A stretch of DNA of 64,000 bases from Pseudomonas oryzae. GTDB lineage: Bacteria > Pseudomonadota > Gammaproteobacteria > Pseudomonadales > Pseudomonadaceae. The stretch covers positions 1,159,001-1,223,000 of the forward strand of contig NZ_LT629751.1 of the NCBI RefSeq assembly GCF_900104805.1, read 5' to 3'. The translations under genes and the position numbers were made by a program. Below are positions 19,264-30,955 of this stretch, in pieces. Under the pieces are notes generated by a model that searched no databases, had not been told where the DNA came from, and worked only from the letters and a program-made list of their open reading frames with translations. Position 1 is the first letter of the stretch; every line of letters begins with the position of its first letter.

Positions 19264-20013
19264 TCAGATCACCTTCGCTTCGTTCTGCAGTTTCTCGACC
19301 AGCTCGGCCACCGACTTGACCTTGATCCCGGCGCTGCGCGCGGCCGGGGCCTCGACCTTGAGCACCTTGACGCTGGAGGCGGTGGACACGCCGAGAGCAT
19401 CCGGAGTCAGTACGTCGAGCGGCTTCTTCTTGGCCTTCATGATGTTGGGCAGCGAGGCGTAGCGCGGCTCGTTGAGGCGCAGGTCGGTGGTGACGATGGC
19501 CGGCAGTTTCAGTGAAACGGTCTGCAGACCGCCGTCGATCTCGCGGGTGACGTTGACCTTGTCGCCGGCCACCTCGACCTTGGAGGCGAAGGTGCCCTGG
19601 GCGAAGCCGGTCAGCGCGGCGAGCATCTGCCCGGTCTGGTTGTTGTCGCTGTCGATGGCCTGCTTGCCGGTGATCACCAGCTGCGGCTGTTCCTTGTCGA
19701 CCACCGCCTTGAGCAGCTTGGCGACGGCCAGCGAGCCCAGCTCGTCATTGGCCTCGACCAGCACGGCGCGGTCGGCGCCGAGGGCCAGGGCGGTGCGCAG
19801 TTGCTCCTGGGCGGCGCTCGGACCGACCGAGACCACGACGACCTCAGAGGCGATGCCCTTTTCCTTGAGGCGTACCGCTTCTTCCACGGCGATCTCGCAG
19901 AAGGGGTTCATGGCCATCTTGACGTTGGCCAGGTCGACGCCGGAATTGTCCGCCTTGACCCGGACCTTGACGTTGTAGTCGACCACGCGCTTTACCGCGA
20001 CCAGTACTTTCAT
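19264..20013 (-). CDS. etfB: Electron transfer flavoprotein beta subunit
   Basis: A 249-aa protein starting [20 protein letters not shown], the usual EtfB opening and length. The frame runs open upstream across the thiolase gene but only this start fits. The conserved [19 protein letters not shown], and signature segment [43 protein letters not shown] region (residues about 160-200) are present. Binds AMP structurally in the ETF dimer. First gene of etfBA, 14 bp after the thiolase stop, so possibly co-transcribed with the upstream beta-oxidation genes. Confidence 0.97.
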   Translation of the reverse strand: MKVLVAVKRVVDYNVKVRVKADNSGVDLANVKMAMNPFCEIAVEEAVRLKEKGIASEVVVVSVGPSAAQEQLRTALALGADRAVLVEANDELGSLAVAKLLKAVVDKEQPQLVITGKQAIDSDNNQTGQMLAALTGFAQGTFASKVEVAGDKVNVTREIDGGLQTVSLKLPAIVTTDLRLNEPRYASLPNIMKAKKKPLDVLTPDALGVSTASSVKVLKVEAPAARSAGIKVKSVAELVEKLQNEAKVI

Positions 20014-20027
20014 GTCGGTTTCCTCTC

Positions 20028-21215
20028 TCAGATGCGCTCGAAGACCGCGGCGATGCCCTGGCCGCCGCCGATGCACATGGTCACCAGGGCGTAGCGGCCG
20101 CCGGTGCGCTCGAGCTCGTAGAGGGCCTTGAGGGTGATGATGGTGCCGGTGGCGCCGATCGGGTGGCCGAGGGAGATGCCCGAGCCGTTGGGGTTGACCT
20201 TGGCCGGGTCGAGGCCGAGTACCTGGGTGACGGCGCAGGCCTGGGCGGCGAACGCCTCGTTGGCCTCGACCACGTCGATGTCGGCGATGGCGAGACCGGC
20301 GCGCTCCAGGGCCAGCTTGGAAGCCGGGACCGGGCCGATGCCCATGTGCATCGGGTCGACGCCGGCCAGGGCGTAGGACAGCATGCGCGCCATCGGCTTG
20401 AGGCCGCGGCGCTCGGCGGTGGCGCGCTCCATCAGCACCACGGCGGCGGCGCCGTCGTTGAGGCTGGAGGCGTTGCCCGGGGTCACGGTGCCGTCGTTGC
20501 GCTCGAAGGCCGGCTTGAGCTTGCTCAGCTCCTCGATGGTCACGTTGTCGCGCACGTGCTCGTCGGTGTCGAACACCACCTCGCCACGGCGGGTCTTCAG
20601 GGTGATCGGCAGGATCTGCTCCTTGAAGCGGCCCTCGGCGATGGCCTGGGCGGCGCGGCGGTGCGATTCCACCGCCAGCTCGTCCTGCGCCTCGCGGGAG
20701 ATGGCGTAGGTGCGGCGCACGTTCTCGGCGGTGATGCCCATGTGCACCTTGTGCATCGGGTCGGTCAGCGCGCCGATCAGCATGTCGGTCATGCCGGTGT
20801 CGCCCATGCGCGCGCCGAAGCGCATCGCCGAGGAGGAGTAGGGCGCGCGGCTCATCATGTCGACGCCGCCGGCCAGGGCGATGTCGGCGTCGCCGAGCAG
20901 GATGCCCTGGGCGGCGGTGACGATGGCCTGCAGGCCCGAGCCGCACAGGCGGTTGACGGTCAGCGCGGTGGAGTTCTCGCTGACGCCGCTCTTCAGGGCG
21001 ACCACGCGGGAGATGTACATGTCGGCCGGTTCGGTGTGGATGACGTTGCCGAACACCACCTGGTCGACCTCGTTGCCGCCGACCTCGGCGCGCTGCAGGG
21101 CCTCGCGGGCAACCATGGCGCCCAGGTCGCCGGGGGCGAAGTCCTTGAGGCTGCCGCCGAAATCGCCGATTGCCGTACGGACGCCGCTGACGATCACTAC
21201 TTCACGCTGATTCAT
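20028..21215 (-). CDS. Acetyl-CoA C-acyltransferase (thiolase)
   Basis: A 395-aa thiolase. Nucleophile Cys91 ([10 protein letters not shown]), His351 ([10 protein letters not shown]) and Cys381 ([10 protein letters not shown]) give a complete active site. It cleaves 3-ketoacyl-CoA with CoA, or runs in reverse; biosynthetic and degradative thiolases are not separable here, but coupling with the FadB-like gene 36 bp upstream supports beta-oxidation. Part of a minus-strand block that continues into etfBA. Confidence 0.93.
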   Translation of the reverse strand: MNQREVVIVSGVRTAIGDFGGSLKDFAPGDLGAMVAREALQRAEVGGNEVDQVVFGNVIHTEPADMYISRVVALKSGVSENSTALTVNRLCGSGLQAIVTAAQGILLGDADIALAGGVDMMSRAPYSSSAMRFGARMGDTGMTDMLIGALTDPMHKVHMGITAENVRRTYAISREAQDELAVESHRRAAQAIAEGRFKEQILPITLKTRRGEVVFDTDEHVRDNVTIEELSKLKPAFERNDGTVTPGNASSLNDGAAAVVLMERATAERRGLKPMARMLSYALAGVDPMHMGIGPVPASKLALERAGLAIADIDVVEANEAFAAQACAVTQVLGLDPAKVNPNGSGISLGHPIGATGTIITLKALYELERTGGRYALVTMCIGGGQGIAAVFERI

Positions 21216-21251
21216 GGGGGATATCCTTGTTTTTATGCAGAAAATGGCTGG

Positions 21252-23363
<2,112 letters not shown>

Positions 23364-23417
23364 GGCAGACCTCTGTCGGGTTGGCCGGCCCGCATGGCAG
23401 GCGGGCTGGCTGAGTAG

Positions 23418-23445
23418 AAAAAACCGCCTGGGAGGGTTGAGGCGG
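23418..23445 (-). terminator. Rho-independent terminator upstream of FadB-like gene
   Basis: On the minus strand a stem CCGCCT/AGGCGG with a 10-nt loop is followed by TTTTTTCT. It ends whatever is transcribed from 23881 or from the small open frame at 23499-23636. Confidence 0.75.
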
Positions 23446-23498
23446 CCGGGCAAGGCCCCGGCGGAGGGTGACCAGGACCGCCGGAGCTGTTCAGGCTC

Positions 23499-23636
23499 TC
23501 AGGCCCGGTAAACGTGGTCGGGAATATCCATCGGGATGGCGCCGGACTCGTGACGCGAACGCACGAGGCAGACGGCAGGCCGGCATGGCGACGGCCGGAT
23601 GGCGATGCGGCGCACAGGTGCGGAGTTGGCTGGCAT
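23499..23636 (-). CDS. Possible small protein, 45 aa
   Basis: A short frame of 45 codons, MPANSAPVRRIAIRPSPC at its start and MDIPDHVYRA at its end. It has GAGGGG 6 nt before the ATG, an AAnAAnAA tract directly upstream, and a rho-independent terminator 54 bp after its stop, so it looks like a self-contained unit between the LuxR-type regulator and the FadB-like gene. Basic, Pro/Arg-rich, no membrane segment. I recognise no family. It could be a leader peptide, a small protein or a chance frame. Confidence 0.35.
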   Translation of the reverse strand: MPANSAPVRRIAIRPSPCRPAVCLVRSRHESGAIPMDIPDHVYRA

Positions 23637-23649
23637 GCGGTTCCCCTCG

Positions 23650-23657
23650 TTGTTGTT
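23650..23657 (-). promoter_or_regulatory. AAnAAnAA (Crc/Hfq-type) site before small ORF
   Basis: AACAACAA on the minus strand immediately before the GAGGGG ribosome binding site of the 45-codon frame. Confidence 0.4.
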
Positions 23658-23676
23658 GTGCAGGGAGATCGGATGC

Positions 23677-23738
23677 CTGAATTTTTAGCAAGCCGCCCGC
23701 GCGGCGCGCTTCGAACCGCGGGTGGATTTGCGGGTGGA
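23677..23738 (-). repeat. Dispersed ~62-bp repeat, copy 2
   Basis: On the minus strand this matches copy 1 (7904-7965) over its length: CCCGCAAATCCACCC, GGTTCGAAGCG and GGCTTGCTAAAAA. On the plus side the GGGTGGA unit continues as further tandem pieces to 23760. Lies upstream of the 45-codon frame and the FadB-like gene. Confidence 0.6.
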
Positions 23739-23810
23739 GTAGGGTGGAAGAGCGGGTGGAACTTGGGACGGCAGGTTGGCGGGCCGCTGGTGGGCAGCGC
23801 GATTAGCGTA

Positions 23811-23866
23811 GGAGCCAGCTTGCCGGCGATGCTCCTCCGGGCAAGCATCGCCGGCAAGCCGGCTCC
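23811..23866. repeat. REP-type palindrome after LuxR-type regulator
   Basis: Two 23-nt arms with one mismatch and a 10-nt loop (GGAGCCAGCTTGCCGGCGAT at the start of the left arm), 14 bp past the regulator stop. The arm sequence resembles Pseudomonas REP elements. Only copy of this type seen here; may also terminate the regulator transcript. Confidence 0.65.
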
Positions 23867-23880
23867 AGGGGCCTCAGGCC

Positions 23881-26547
23881 TCAGTCGAGCAGACGCAACT
23901 CGCGCGCGGCACGCAGCGCGGCGTCGCGGTCGGTGACGTCGAGCTTGCGGAACAGGTTGTTGATGTGGGTCTTCACCGTGCTCAGGCTGACGAACAGGCC
24001 GTCGGCGAGCTGCTGGTTGCTCTGCCCGCGCGCCATGCGCCGCAGCACGTCCAGTTCGCGGCGGGTCAGCGGTTCGAGCAGCGCCTGGGCGGCGCCTTCG
24101 CCGCCGCTGCCGAGGCCGGCCAGCAGTGCGGCGAGCTGCTCGCGGGGCGGCAGCGGGCGCTCCAGGCCAGCCTGGCGCCGGGTCTGCGGCTGCAGCAGCT
24201 GGCGGAATAGCTCGTTCAGCTCGCGGCCCTCGTGGTGCAGCAGCTGGGTGAAACCATGGGTTGCGGCCAGTTGCAGGGCCTCGTCGAGGCAGGCGAGGGC
24301 GGCGTTCTGTTCGCCACGGTCACGCTGCAGCGCAGCTTCGAGCAGCCACAGGTCGAGCTGCAGGCGACGGTTGTGCTCGGCCTCGGCCTGTTCGCGCAGG
24401 TTGGTGAGGATCTGCCGGGCCATTCCTGGCTGGCCGAGGTGACGCTGCACCCAGGCGTAGGCCAACCATTCGTCCGGTGTCAGGTCCTCGCCATACTGGC
24501 GCTGGCACCAGTGCCACTCCTCGAGCCAGGCGAGGATGAAGTCCTGGTCACGCTCGCGCACCGCCAGGCGCGCACGCCAGGCGCCGGCCAGGCGGTACAG
24601 CGCGAACTGGCGGAACTGGCGGGCCAGGCGGCGCGCTTCGTCCCAGCGGGCCTGCGCCTTGCCGGCATCGCCCGTGGCGTCGCACAGGCAGGCCTGGTGA
24701 TGCAGCACGCGGACCAGGGCGGCGGAGTGGGGAAAGCCCAACGCCAGGGTTTCCGCCTTGGCCAGGCGTTGCCTGGCTTGTTCCAGATGCCCTTGCTGAA
24801 CGAACACCAGCCCCAGGCCGAGGTGGTGGAACAGTTCGTAGAAGTTGCGCGAGGCGGTGGCCGGCGACTTGCGCTCCAGGGCCAGAAAGCGGCGCAGGGC
24901 CGCCTCGCTGTCGCCCTCGGCCAGTTCGATCTGCCCCAGCAGCAAATGGGGAATGTTGGCGAAGCCGCTGAAACCGAACTCATCGAGCTCGCTCAGTGCC
25001 TGCTCCACGTCCTGGCGGGCGGCGGCGAGCTGGCCCAGGTGGAACAGGCAGCGGGAGCGGTTGAAACGCAGCACCGAGGCGGCGGCATTGCGCTGTGGGT
25101 AGCGCTGCAGTGCCTGGCCGGCCAGCTCCATGCCGTGGCGCAGGTTGCCGCCGAGCAGCGCCAGCAGGGTGCGCAGGTAGGCGATGGTCTGTTGCACCCG
25201 CTCGGGATTGCGCGTCACGCCCTGGCGCTGCAGCAGTTGCAGGCGCTGGATGCAGGCCTGGGTGCGGGCGATGTCGTTGGTGACCATGACGATGGAGGCT
25301 TCGCTGATCGCCAGGGTGAAATGGTCGTTGCCGGTCTGGCCGTTGACCTCGACCTGGTTGAGCAGGTCGACCAGCGCGTTGACCTGGCCGTCGCGCAGCA
25401 GGTCGAAGGTGTGCCGCTCGGCAGTGGCGAGCACGGCGTTGAAGTCGCGGGCGCGGCCGTACTGGTGGATGGCTTCCGAATAGCGGCGCTGTTCGAGCAG
25501 CCAGCTCGCCGCTTGCTGGTGCAGCTGCTGGAGCAGCTGCGGGGCGCGCTGCTGCAGGCGCTGGTAGAGCACCTCGCGCAGCACGGTGTGGTAGCGGTAT
25601 TCGGCGCGCGCGCCGGGGCGCTGCTCGATGAACAGGTCGCGGCGCAGTGCCTGGCTGATCAGCGGGCGGCTGTCGGCATGGCCGCCGAGCAGGTTGGCCA
25701 GCGCCGGCTCGAAGGTCTGCACCACCGAGGTGCGCTCCATGAAGTCGAGCAGCTCGGCGGGCAGCCCGGCCAGCACTTCCTCACCGAGGAAATCGACCAC
25801 GTAGGTGTAGGCCTGGCGGGTCACCCCGCGCAGCAGTTCGGGCTGGGTGCCGGTCGGCGCCAGCTCGCGGTGGGCGGTGAACCAGAACAGCAGACCGGTG
25901 ATCCAGCCCTCGCTGCCGGCGCGCAGCTGGTAGAGCGCGTCGGAGTCCAGCCTGGCGCCACGCAGGCTGGCCAGCTGGCGGATTTCCTCGCTGTCCACGC
26001 CCAGCTCGCGGGCGTCGATGATTGCCAGGCGCTCGTCGCGGCGCAGGTGGTTGATGGCCAGCTCCGGGGCACCCTCGCTGGCGGCCAGCACCTGCAGGCC
26101 GGGCGGGCCGTAGCGCAGCAGCTGGTCGAGATAGCGGCGGGCGCGCTCGGCGCGCAGCAGGTGCAGGTCGTCGAGGATCAGGGTGAAGCCGTCGCTCTGC
26201 TGTTCCAGGCGCTGCAGCACCGCGCCCCACAGGCGGGGCTCGTCGGCGGGCATCAGGCCGTGTTCGGGGGCGGGCAGGCCGAGGGCGGCGCCCAGGTGCA
26301 GCAGCAGGTGCAGCGGCTGGTTGTCGGTGCGGTCCAGGCGATACCAGGCCCAGGGCGTCTGCAGGCTGGCGGCGTACTGGGCGAGCAGGGTGGTCTTGCC
26401 ATAGCCGAGCGGGGCGCTGAGCAGGATCAGCCGGCAGCCGCGCGTGGCGGCGTCCTGCAGGTGCTGGAGCAGACGCGGACGGGGCAGAGCCTTGTCGGGC
26501 AGGGGCAGTGGGCGGAGTTGGCTCGGATTGACGAGGGGGGAAGCCAT
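23881..26547 (-). CDS. MalT/AlkS-type LuxR-family transcriptional activator
   Basis: An 888-aa ATP-dependent regulator (start ATG 26547 with AGAAGG upstream; an in-frame ATG lies 24 nt earlier). Walker A APLGYGKTT at residues 45-53 and Walker B-like TLILDDLHLL mark a STAND NTPase; the middle consists of TPR-like helices; the C-terminus is a LuxR helix-turn-helix (LTRRELDVLRRMARGQSNQQLADGL). Such proteins bind an inducer and ATP, oligomerise and activate nearby operons. It lies upstream of the FadB-like/thiolase genes on the same strand, its probable targets, but this is inference. A REP palindrome follows the stop. Confidence 0.88.
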   Translation of the reverse strand: MASPLVNPSQLRPLPLPDKALPRPRLLQHLQDAATRGCRLILLSAPLGYGKTTLLAQYAASLQTPWAWYRLDRTDNQPLHLLLHLGAALGLPAPEHGLMPADEPRLWGAVLQRLEQQSDGFTLILDDLHLLRAERARRYLDQLLRYGPPGLQVLAASEGAPELAINHLRRDERLAIIDARELGVDSEEIRQLASLRGARLDSDALYQLRAGSEGWITGLLFWFTAHRELAPTGTQPELLRGVTRQAYTYVVDFLGEEVLAGLPAELLDFMERTSVVQTFEPALANLLGGHADSRPLISQALRRDLFIEQRPGARAEYRYHTVLREVLYQRLQQRAPQLLQQLHQQAASWLLEQRRYSEAIHQYGRARDFNAVLATAERHTFDLLRDGQVNALVDLLNQVEVNGQTGNDHFTLAISEASIVMVTNDIARTQACIQRLQLLQRQGVTRNPERVQQTIAYLRTLLALLGGNLRHGMELAGQALQRYPQRNAAASVLRFNRSRCLFHLGQLAAARQDVEQALSELDEFGFSGFANIPHLLLGQIELAEGDSEAALRRFLALERKSPATASRNFYELFHHLGLGLVFVQQGHLEQARQRLAKAETLALGFPHSAALVRVLHHQACLCDATGDAGKAQARWDEARRLARQFRQFALYRLAGAWRARLAVRERDQDFILAWLEEWHWCQRQYGEDLTPDEWLAYAWVQRHLGQPGMARQILTNLREQAEAEHNRRLQLDLWLLEAALQRDRGEQNAALACLDEALQLAATHGFTQLLHHEGRELNELFRQLLQPQTRRQAGLERPLPPREQLAALLAGLGSGGEGAAQALLEPLTRRELDVLRRMARGQSNQQLADGLFVSLSTVKTHINNLFRKLDVTDRDAALRAARELRLLD

Positions 26548-26560
26548 CGGAGGCCTTCTG

Positions 26561-26568
26561 TTGTTGTT
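26561..26568 (-). promoter_or_regulatory. AAnAAnAA (Crc/Hfq-type) site at LuxR-type gene
   Basis: AACAACAA on the minus strand, 13 nt before the chosen ATG and adjacent to AGAAGG, suggesting catabolite repression of the activator itself. Confidence 0.45.
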
Positions 26569-26650
26569 CACGGCGTGGTTGCCCGTGAAGGTAGCAGATC
26601 GCGGCCGTGGGGGCTCTATTCTGGGGAATGCGCCCAGGGTAGTCGCATAT

Positions 26651-26712
26651 CTGCAGGGGCGAATTCATTCGCCGGTGCGGCTCGGTGAGGCGAATGGATT
26701 CGCCTCACCGAG
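26651..26712. repeat. Palindromic repeat (TGTAGGGGCGAATTC family), diverged copy
   Basis: Begins CTGCAGGGGCGAATTCATTC and contains a diverged second arm. A 15-bp perfect inverted repeat with a GG apex (26681-26712, CTCGGTGAGGCGAAT and its complement) has formed inside it. Lies between the LuxR-type gene and acnB. Confidence 0.7.
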
Positions 26713-26727
26713 GGGATCGCCTTGACG

Positions 26728-26757
26728 CTGCCCCGCCTGGCGCGCCAGGCGGGGCAG
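26728..26757 (-). terminator. Hairpin after acnB
   Basis: Perfect 30-bp palindrome with half-site CTGCCCCGCCTGGCG, 4 bp past the acnB stop. No T-tract on the minus strand. Confidence 0.55.
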
Positions 26758-26761
26758 ACGC

Positions 26762-29371
26762 TTAGACCGCTACGGCCGGGATCACCGCCGTGGCGGCAGT
26801 TTCACGGTACTCGGCGATCTGGTCGAAGGACAGGTAGCGGTAGATGTCGGCAGCCATGCTGTCGATGTTCTTCGCGTACGCCATGTACTCCTCGACGGTC
26901 GGCAGCTTGCCGAGGATGGAGGCCACCGCCGCCAGCTCGGCCGAGGCCAGGAACACGTTGGTCGCGTCGCCCAGGCGGTTCGGGAAGTTACGGGTCGAGG
27001 TGGAAACCACGGTGGAACCGGTCTGTACGCGCGCCTGGTTACCCATGCACAGCGAGCAGCCCGGCATTTCCATGCGCGCGCCAGCCTTGCCGTAGATGCC
27101 GTAGTAGCCTTCCTCGGTCAGCTGGTGGGCGTCCATCTTGGTCGGCGGCGCCAGCCACAGACGGGTCGGGATGCCACCCTTGACCTTGTCCAGCAGCTTG
27201 CCGGCCGCGCGGAAGTGACCGATGTTGGTCATGCACGAACCGATGAACACCTCGTCGATCTTCTGACCGGCAACGGTGGACAGCAGGCGGGCGTCGTCCG
27301 GATCGTTCGGCGCGCAGAGGACCGGCTCCTTGACGTCGGCCAGATCGATCTCGATCACGGCGGCGTATTCGGCGTCCTTGTCGGCTTCCAGCAGCTGCGG
27401 CTTGGCCAGCCAGGCTTCCATGGCCTGGGCACGACGCTCCAGGGTACGGGCATCGCCGTAACCTTCGCCGATCATCCAGCGCAGCATGGTGATGTTGGAC
27501 TTCAGGTACTCGGCGATGGCGTCTTCCGGCAGCTTGATGGTGCAACCGGCAGCCGAACGCTCGGCGGAGGCGTCGGACAGCTCGAACGCTTGTTCGACGG
27601 TCAGGCCGCTGAGGCCTTCGATCTCGAGGATGCGGCCGGAGAAGATGTTCTTCTTGCCCTTCTTCTCGACGGTCAGCAGGCCCTGCTGGATGGCGTAGTA
27701 GGGGATGGCATGCACCAGGTCACGCAGGGTGATGCCGGGCTGCAGCTTGCCCTTGAAGCGCACCAGCACGGATTCCGGCATGTCCAGCGGCATCACGCCG
27801 GTGGCGGCGGCGAAGGCGACCAGGCCGGAACCGGCCGGGAAGGAGATGCCGATCGGGAAGCGGGTGTGCGAGTCGCCACCGGTGCCGACGGTGTCCGGCA
27901 GCAGCATGCGGTTCAGCCAGCTGTGGATGATGCCGTCGCCCGGACGCAGGGACACGCCGCTGCGGTTCATGATGAAGTCCGGCAGGGTGTGGTGGGTCTT
28001 GACGTCGATCGGCTTCGGATAGGCAGCGGTGTGGCAGAAGGACTGCATCACCAGGTCGGCGGAGAAGCCCAGGCAGGCCAGGTCCTTCAGCTCGTCGCGG
28101 GTCATCGGGCCGGTGGTGTCCTGGGAACCGACGGTGGTCATCTTCGGCTCGCAGTAGGTGCCCGGGCGCACGCCCTGGCCTTCCGGCAGACCGCAGGCGC
28201 GGCCGACCATCTTCTGGGCGAGGGTGAAGCCCTTGCCGCTGTCGGCCGGCGCTTCCGGCTTCTTGAACAGGGTGGACGGCGCCAGGCCCAGCTCGGCGCG
28301 GGCCTTCTCGGTCAGGCCGCGGCCGATGATCAGCGGGATACGGCCGCCGGCACGGACTTCGTCGAGCAGCACGTCGGTCTTCAGCGCGAAGGTGGTGACC
28401 AGCTCGTCGCTGCCGTTACGGCGTACTTCGCCCTTGACCGGGTAGACGTCGATGACGTCGCCCATGGCCAGGTTGGTGCAGTCGAATTCGATCGGCAGGG
28501 CGCCGGCGTCTTCCATGGTGTTGTAGAAGATCGGGGCGATCTTGGTGCCGAAGCAGAAGCCACCGGCGCGCTTGTTCGGCACGAACGGGATGTCGTCGCC
28601 GAAGAACCACAGCACCGAGTTGGTGGCGGACTTGCGCGAGGAGCCGGTACCGACCACGTCACCGACGTAGGCGACCGGGAAGCCCTTGGCCTTGGCGGCT
28701 TCGATCTGCTGCAGCGGGCCGACGGCGCCCGGCTGGACCGGCTCGATGCCGTCGCGGGCCATCTTCAGCATGGCCAGGGCGTGCAGCGGGATGTCGGGGC
28801 GCGACCAGGCGTCCGGAGCGGGGGACAGGTCGTCGGTGTTGGTTTCGCCCGGGACCTTGAACACGGTCAGGGTGACTTTTTCCGGCACGGCCGGCTTGGC
28901 CAGGAACCACTCGCCGTCGGCCCAGGACTGCAGCACGGCCTTGGCGGCGGCGTTGCCCTTCTTGGCGCGCTCGGCGACGTCGTGGAAGGCGTCGAACATC
29001 AGCAGGGTGTGCTTGAGCTGCTCGGCGGCGGCGTTGGCCAGCTCGGCGTTGTCCAGCAGCTCGACCAGGGTGGCGATGTTGTAGCCGCCCTGCATGGTGC
29101 CCAGCAGCTCGACGGCGCGGGTCTTGGTCAGCAGCGGGGAGGCGACTTCGCCCTTGGCCAGGGCGGTCAGGAAGCCGGCCTTGACGTAGGCAGCTTCGTC
29201 CACGCCAGCCGGAACACGGTTGGTGATCAGGTCAACCAGGAATTCTTCTTCGCCGGCCGGCGGATTCTTCAGCAGCTCGACCAGCGCGGCGGTCTGCTCG
29301 GCGTTCAGGGCCAGGGGCGGCAAGCCCTGCTGGGCGCGTTCTTCCAGGTGTTGGCGATAGCTTGCGAGCAA
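26762..29371 (-). CDS. acnB: Aconitate hydratase B / 2-methylisocitrate dehydratase
   Basis: An AcnB-type enzyme. I choose a TTG start at 29371 (reads [15 protein letters not shown]) with GGAG 8 nt upstream, giving 869 aa, the usual Pseudomonas AcnB length; an ATG six codons upstream (29389) is possible but lacks a good RBS. The HEAT-like N-terminal domain, swivel domain ([21 protein letters not shown]) and Fe-S domains are present, with cluster Cys residues in [10 protein letters not shown] and CSLCMGNQ. It converts citrate to isocitrate and can hydrate 2-methylaconitate in propionate use. Its neighbour prpC makes the second role attractive. prpB and prpD/acnD are not in the window. Confidence 0.95.
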   Translation of the reverse strand: MLASYRQHLEERAQQGLPPLALNAEQTAALVELLKNPPAGEEEFLVDLITNRVPAGVDEAAYVKAGFLTALAKGEVASPLLTKTRAVELLGTMQGGYNIATLVELLDNAELANAAAEQLKHTLLMFDAFHDVAERAKKGNAAAKAVLQSWADGEWFLAKPAVPEKVTLTVFKVPGETNTDDLSPAPDAWSRPDIPLHALAMLKMARDGIEPVQPGAVGPLQQIEAAKAKGFPVAYVGDVVGTGSSRKSATNSVLWFFGDDIPFVPNKRAGGFCFGTKIAPIFYNTMEDAGALPIEFDCTNLAMGDVIDVYPVKGEVRRNGSDELVTTFALKTDVLLDEVRAGGRIPLIIGRGLTEKARAELGLAPSTLFKKPEAPADSGKGFTLAQKMVGRACGLPEGQGVRPGTYCEPKMTTVGSQDTTGPMTRDELKDLACLGFSADLVMQSFCHTAAYPKPIDVKTHHTLPDFIMNRSGVSLRPGDGIIHSWLNRMLLPDTVGTGGDSHTRFPIGISFPAGSGLVAFAAATGVMPLDMPESVLVRFKGKLQPGITLRDLVHAIPYYAIQQGLLTVEKKGKKNIFSGRILEIEGLSGLTVEQAFELSDASAERSAAGCTIKLPEDAIAEYLKSNITMLRWMIGEGYGDARTLERRAQAMEAWLAKPQLLEADKDAEYAAVIEIDLADVKEPVLCAPNDPDDARLLSTVAGQKIDEVFIGSCMTNIGHFRAAGKLLDKVKGGIPTRLWLAPPTKMDAHQLTEEGYYGIYGKAGARMEMPGCSLCMGNQARVQTGSTVVSTSTRNFPNRLGDATNVFLASAELAAVASILGKLPTVEEYMAYAKNIDSMAADIYRYLSFDQIAEYRETAATAVIPAVAV

Positions 29372-29466
29372 GGGGATATCTCCAGTCATGTCGATGGGGA
29401 GAGGCATACAAGGAGGGCGTTTGCGCCACGGCGGAAACGCACCGGGGAAAACGGCGGGCAAAAGAA

Positions 29467-29524
29467 TGGGAGCAGTACCGGGAAAGCGAGGGTGACCAGC
29501 CTCTTTCCCGGTACTGCTCCCATA
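29467..29524 (-). terminator. Terminator between prpC and acnB
   Basis: Perfect 21-bp arms (29467-29487 and 29504-29524, containing GGGAGCAGTACCGGGAAAG) with a 16-nt loop, followed on the minus strand by TCTTTTG. It starts 20 bp after the prpC stop, so acnB probably has its own promoter in the short remaining gap or depends on read-through. Confidence 0.8.
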
Positions 29525-29543
29525 TCGGGACCGCTACCGCTGT

Positions 29544-30671
29544 TTAACGCTGGGCCAGGGCCGGCACGGCGCGCGGTTCGACGCCGGTGTACTCGGCGCT
29601 CGGGCGGATGATGCGGTTGTTGGCGCGCTGCTCGAACACGTGGGAGGCCCAGCCGGTGACCCGCGAGCAGACGAAGATCGGGGTGAACAGCTTGGTCGGG
29701 ATGCCCATGAAGTTGTAGGCGGACGCGTGGTAGAAGTCGGCGTTGGGGAACAGCTTCTTCTGCTCCCACATCACCTGGTCGATCGCCTCGGAGACCGGGA
29801 AGATCACCGTGTCGCCGACTTCCTCGGCGAGTTGCTTCGACCAGACCTTGATCACCTCGTTGCGCGGGTCGGACACGCTGTAGATGGCGTGGCCGAAGCC
29901 CATGATCTTGTCCTTGCGCGCCAGCATGGCCAGGGTGCCGTCGATGGCTTCCTGCGGCGAGGCGAACTTCTCGATCATCTCCATCGCCGCCTCGTTGGCA
30001 CCGCCGTGCAGCGGGCCGCGCAGCGAGCCGATGGCGCCGGTGATGCAGGAGTACAGGTCGGACAGGGTCGAGGCGCAGACGCGGGCGGTGAAGGTCGAGG
30101 CGTTGAACTCGTGCTCGGCGTAGAGGATCAGCGACACGTTCATCACCTTGCGGTGCAGTTCGCTGGGCTTCTTGCCGTGCAGCAGGGCGAGGAAGTGGCC
30201 GCCGAGGTCGGCCTCGCCGGTGACGCAGTCGATGCGCACGCCCTGGTGGGAGAAGCGGTACCAGTAGCACATGATCGCCGGGAAGGCGGCCAGCAGGCGG
30301 TCGGCGATGTCGCGCTGCTGCGCGAAGCTGGCTTCCGGCTCCAGGTTGCCGAGCATCGAGCAACCAGTGCGCATCACGTCCATCGGATGGGCGTCGGCCG
30401 GGATGCGTTCGAGCACTTCCTTGAGCGCCTGGGGCAGGTCGCGCAGGGCGGACAGACGCTGCTGGTAGGCGTCGAGCTGGGCGGCGGTGGGCAGTTCGCC
30501 GTAGAGCAGCAGGTAGGCGACTTCCTCGAACAGGCAGTCCTTGGCCAGCTCGCGCACGTCGTAGCCGCGGTAGGTCAGGCCGGCGCCTTCCTTGCCGACG
30601 GTGGACAGGGCAGTCTGTCCGGCGATCTGGCCACGCAGGCCGGCGCCACTGAGCACTTTCGCTTCAGCCAT
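29544..30671 (-). CDS. prpC: 2-methylcitrate synthase
   Basis: A 375-aa citrate synthase family protein. The start ATG 30671 (MAEAKVLSGAGLRGQ) is preceded by AGAGGAG; length equals Pseudomonas PrpC. Catalytic regions are intact: His in GALRGPLHGGAN-type segment (SLRGPLHGGANEAAM), MGFGHAIYSVSDPR and the C-terminal YTGVEPR. It condenses propionyl-CoA with oxaloacetate, detoxifying propionyl-CoA from odd-chain acids or other catabolism. A standard citrate synthase would be longer (~430 aa). Confidence 0.92.
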   Translation of the reverse strand: MAEAKVLSGAGLRGQIAGQTALSTVGKEGAGLTYRGYDVRELAKDCLFEEVAYLLLYGELPTAAQLDAYQQRLSALRDLPQALKEVLERIPADAHPMDVMRTGCSMLGNLEPEASFAQQRDIADRLLAAFPAIMCYWYRFSHQGVRIDCVTGEADLGGHFLALLHGKKPSELHRKVMNVSLILYAEHEFNASTFTARVCASTLSDLYSCITGAIGSLRGPLHGGANEAAMEMIEKFASPQEAIDGTLAMLARKDKIMGFGHAIYSVSDPRNEVIKVWSKQLAEEVGDTVIFPVSEAIDQVMWEQKKLFPNADFYHASAYNFMGIPTKLFTPIFVCSRVTGWASHVFEQRANNRIIRPSAEYTGVEPRAVPALAQR

Positions 30672-30826
30672 GGCGTTCTCCTCTTGCATTCTTCTGGTTG
30701 TCGCCGAGGTACCGCGGGGCAGCTTCCGGAACGGGATCCGGCCCGGACGGGCGCTGGCAGACGCTCGCCTGCGGCAAGGCAGCAGGTGCGGCCCTCGTGC
30801 GTTGGGTTTGTCATCGGAGCTGGAGC

Positions 30827-30886
30827 CGATTTTTAGCAGCCGGCCCGGGGCACCTGCGTCCAGCCTCGGGTGGATTTTCGGGTGGA
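30827..30886 (-). repeat. Dispersed ~60-bp repeat, copy 3
   Basis: Related to copies at 7904-7965 and 23677-23738: both ends match (CCACCCGAAAATCCACCCGA and GCTAAAAATC on the minus strand) while the centre differs. Further GGGTGGA units follow to 30907. Lies about 155 bp upstream of prpC. Confidence 0.5.
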
Positions 30887-30955
30887 AATGGGTGGAGCGC
30901 AGGGTGGAGGCCGCATGGCAGAGCGCCGCGCGCCTGCTGCGGTCGCTGATGGCTA

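Noticed and set aside
24232-26688. 818-codon plus-strand frame opposite the LuxR-type regulator
   Set aside because: Gln/Ala/Gly-rich shadow; the minus strand has P-loop and LuxR helix-turn-helix.
27125-29611. 828-codon plus-strand frame opposite acnB
   Set aside because: Shadow of acnB codon structure; no recognisable motif.
30575-30814. 79-codon minus-strand frame upstream of prpC
   Set aside because: Overlaps the prpC start out of frame, no RBS, no conserved features.
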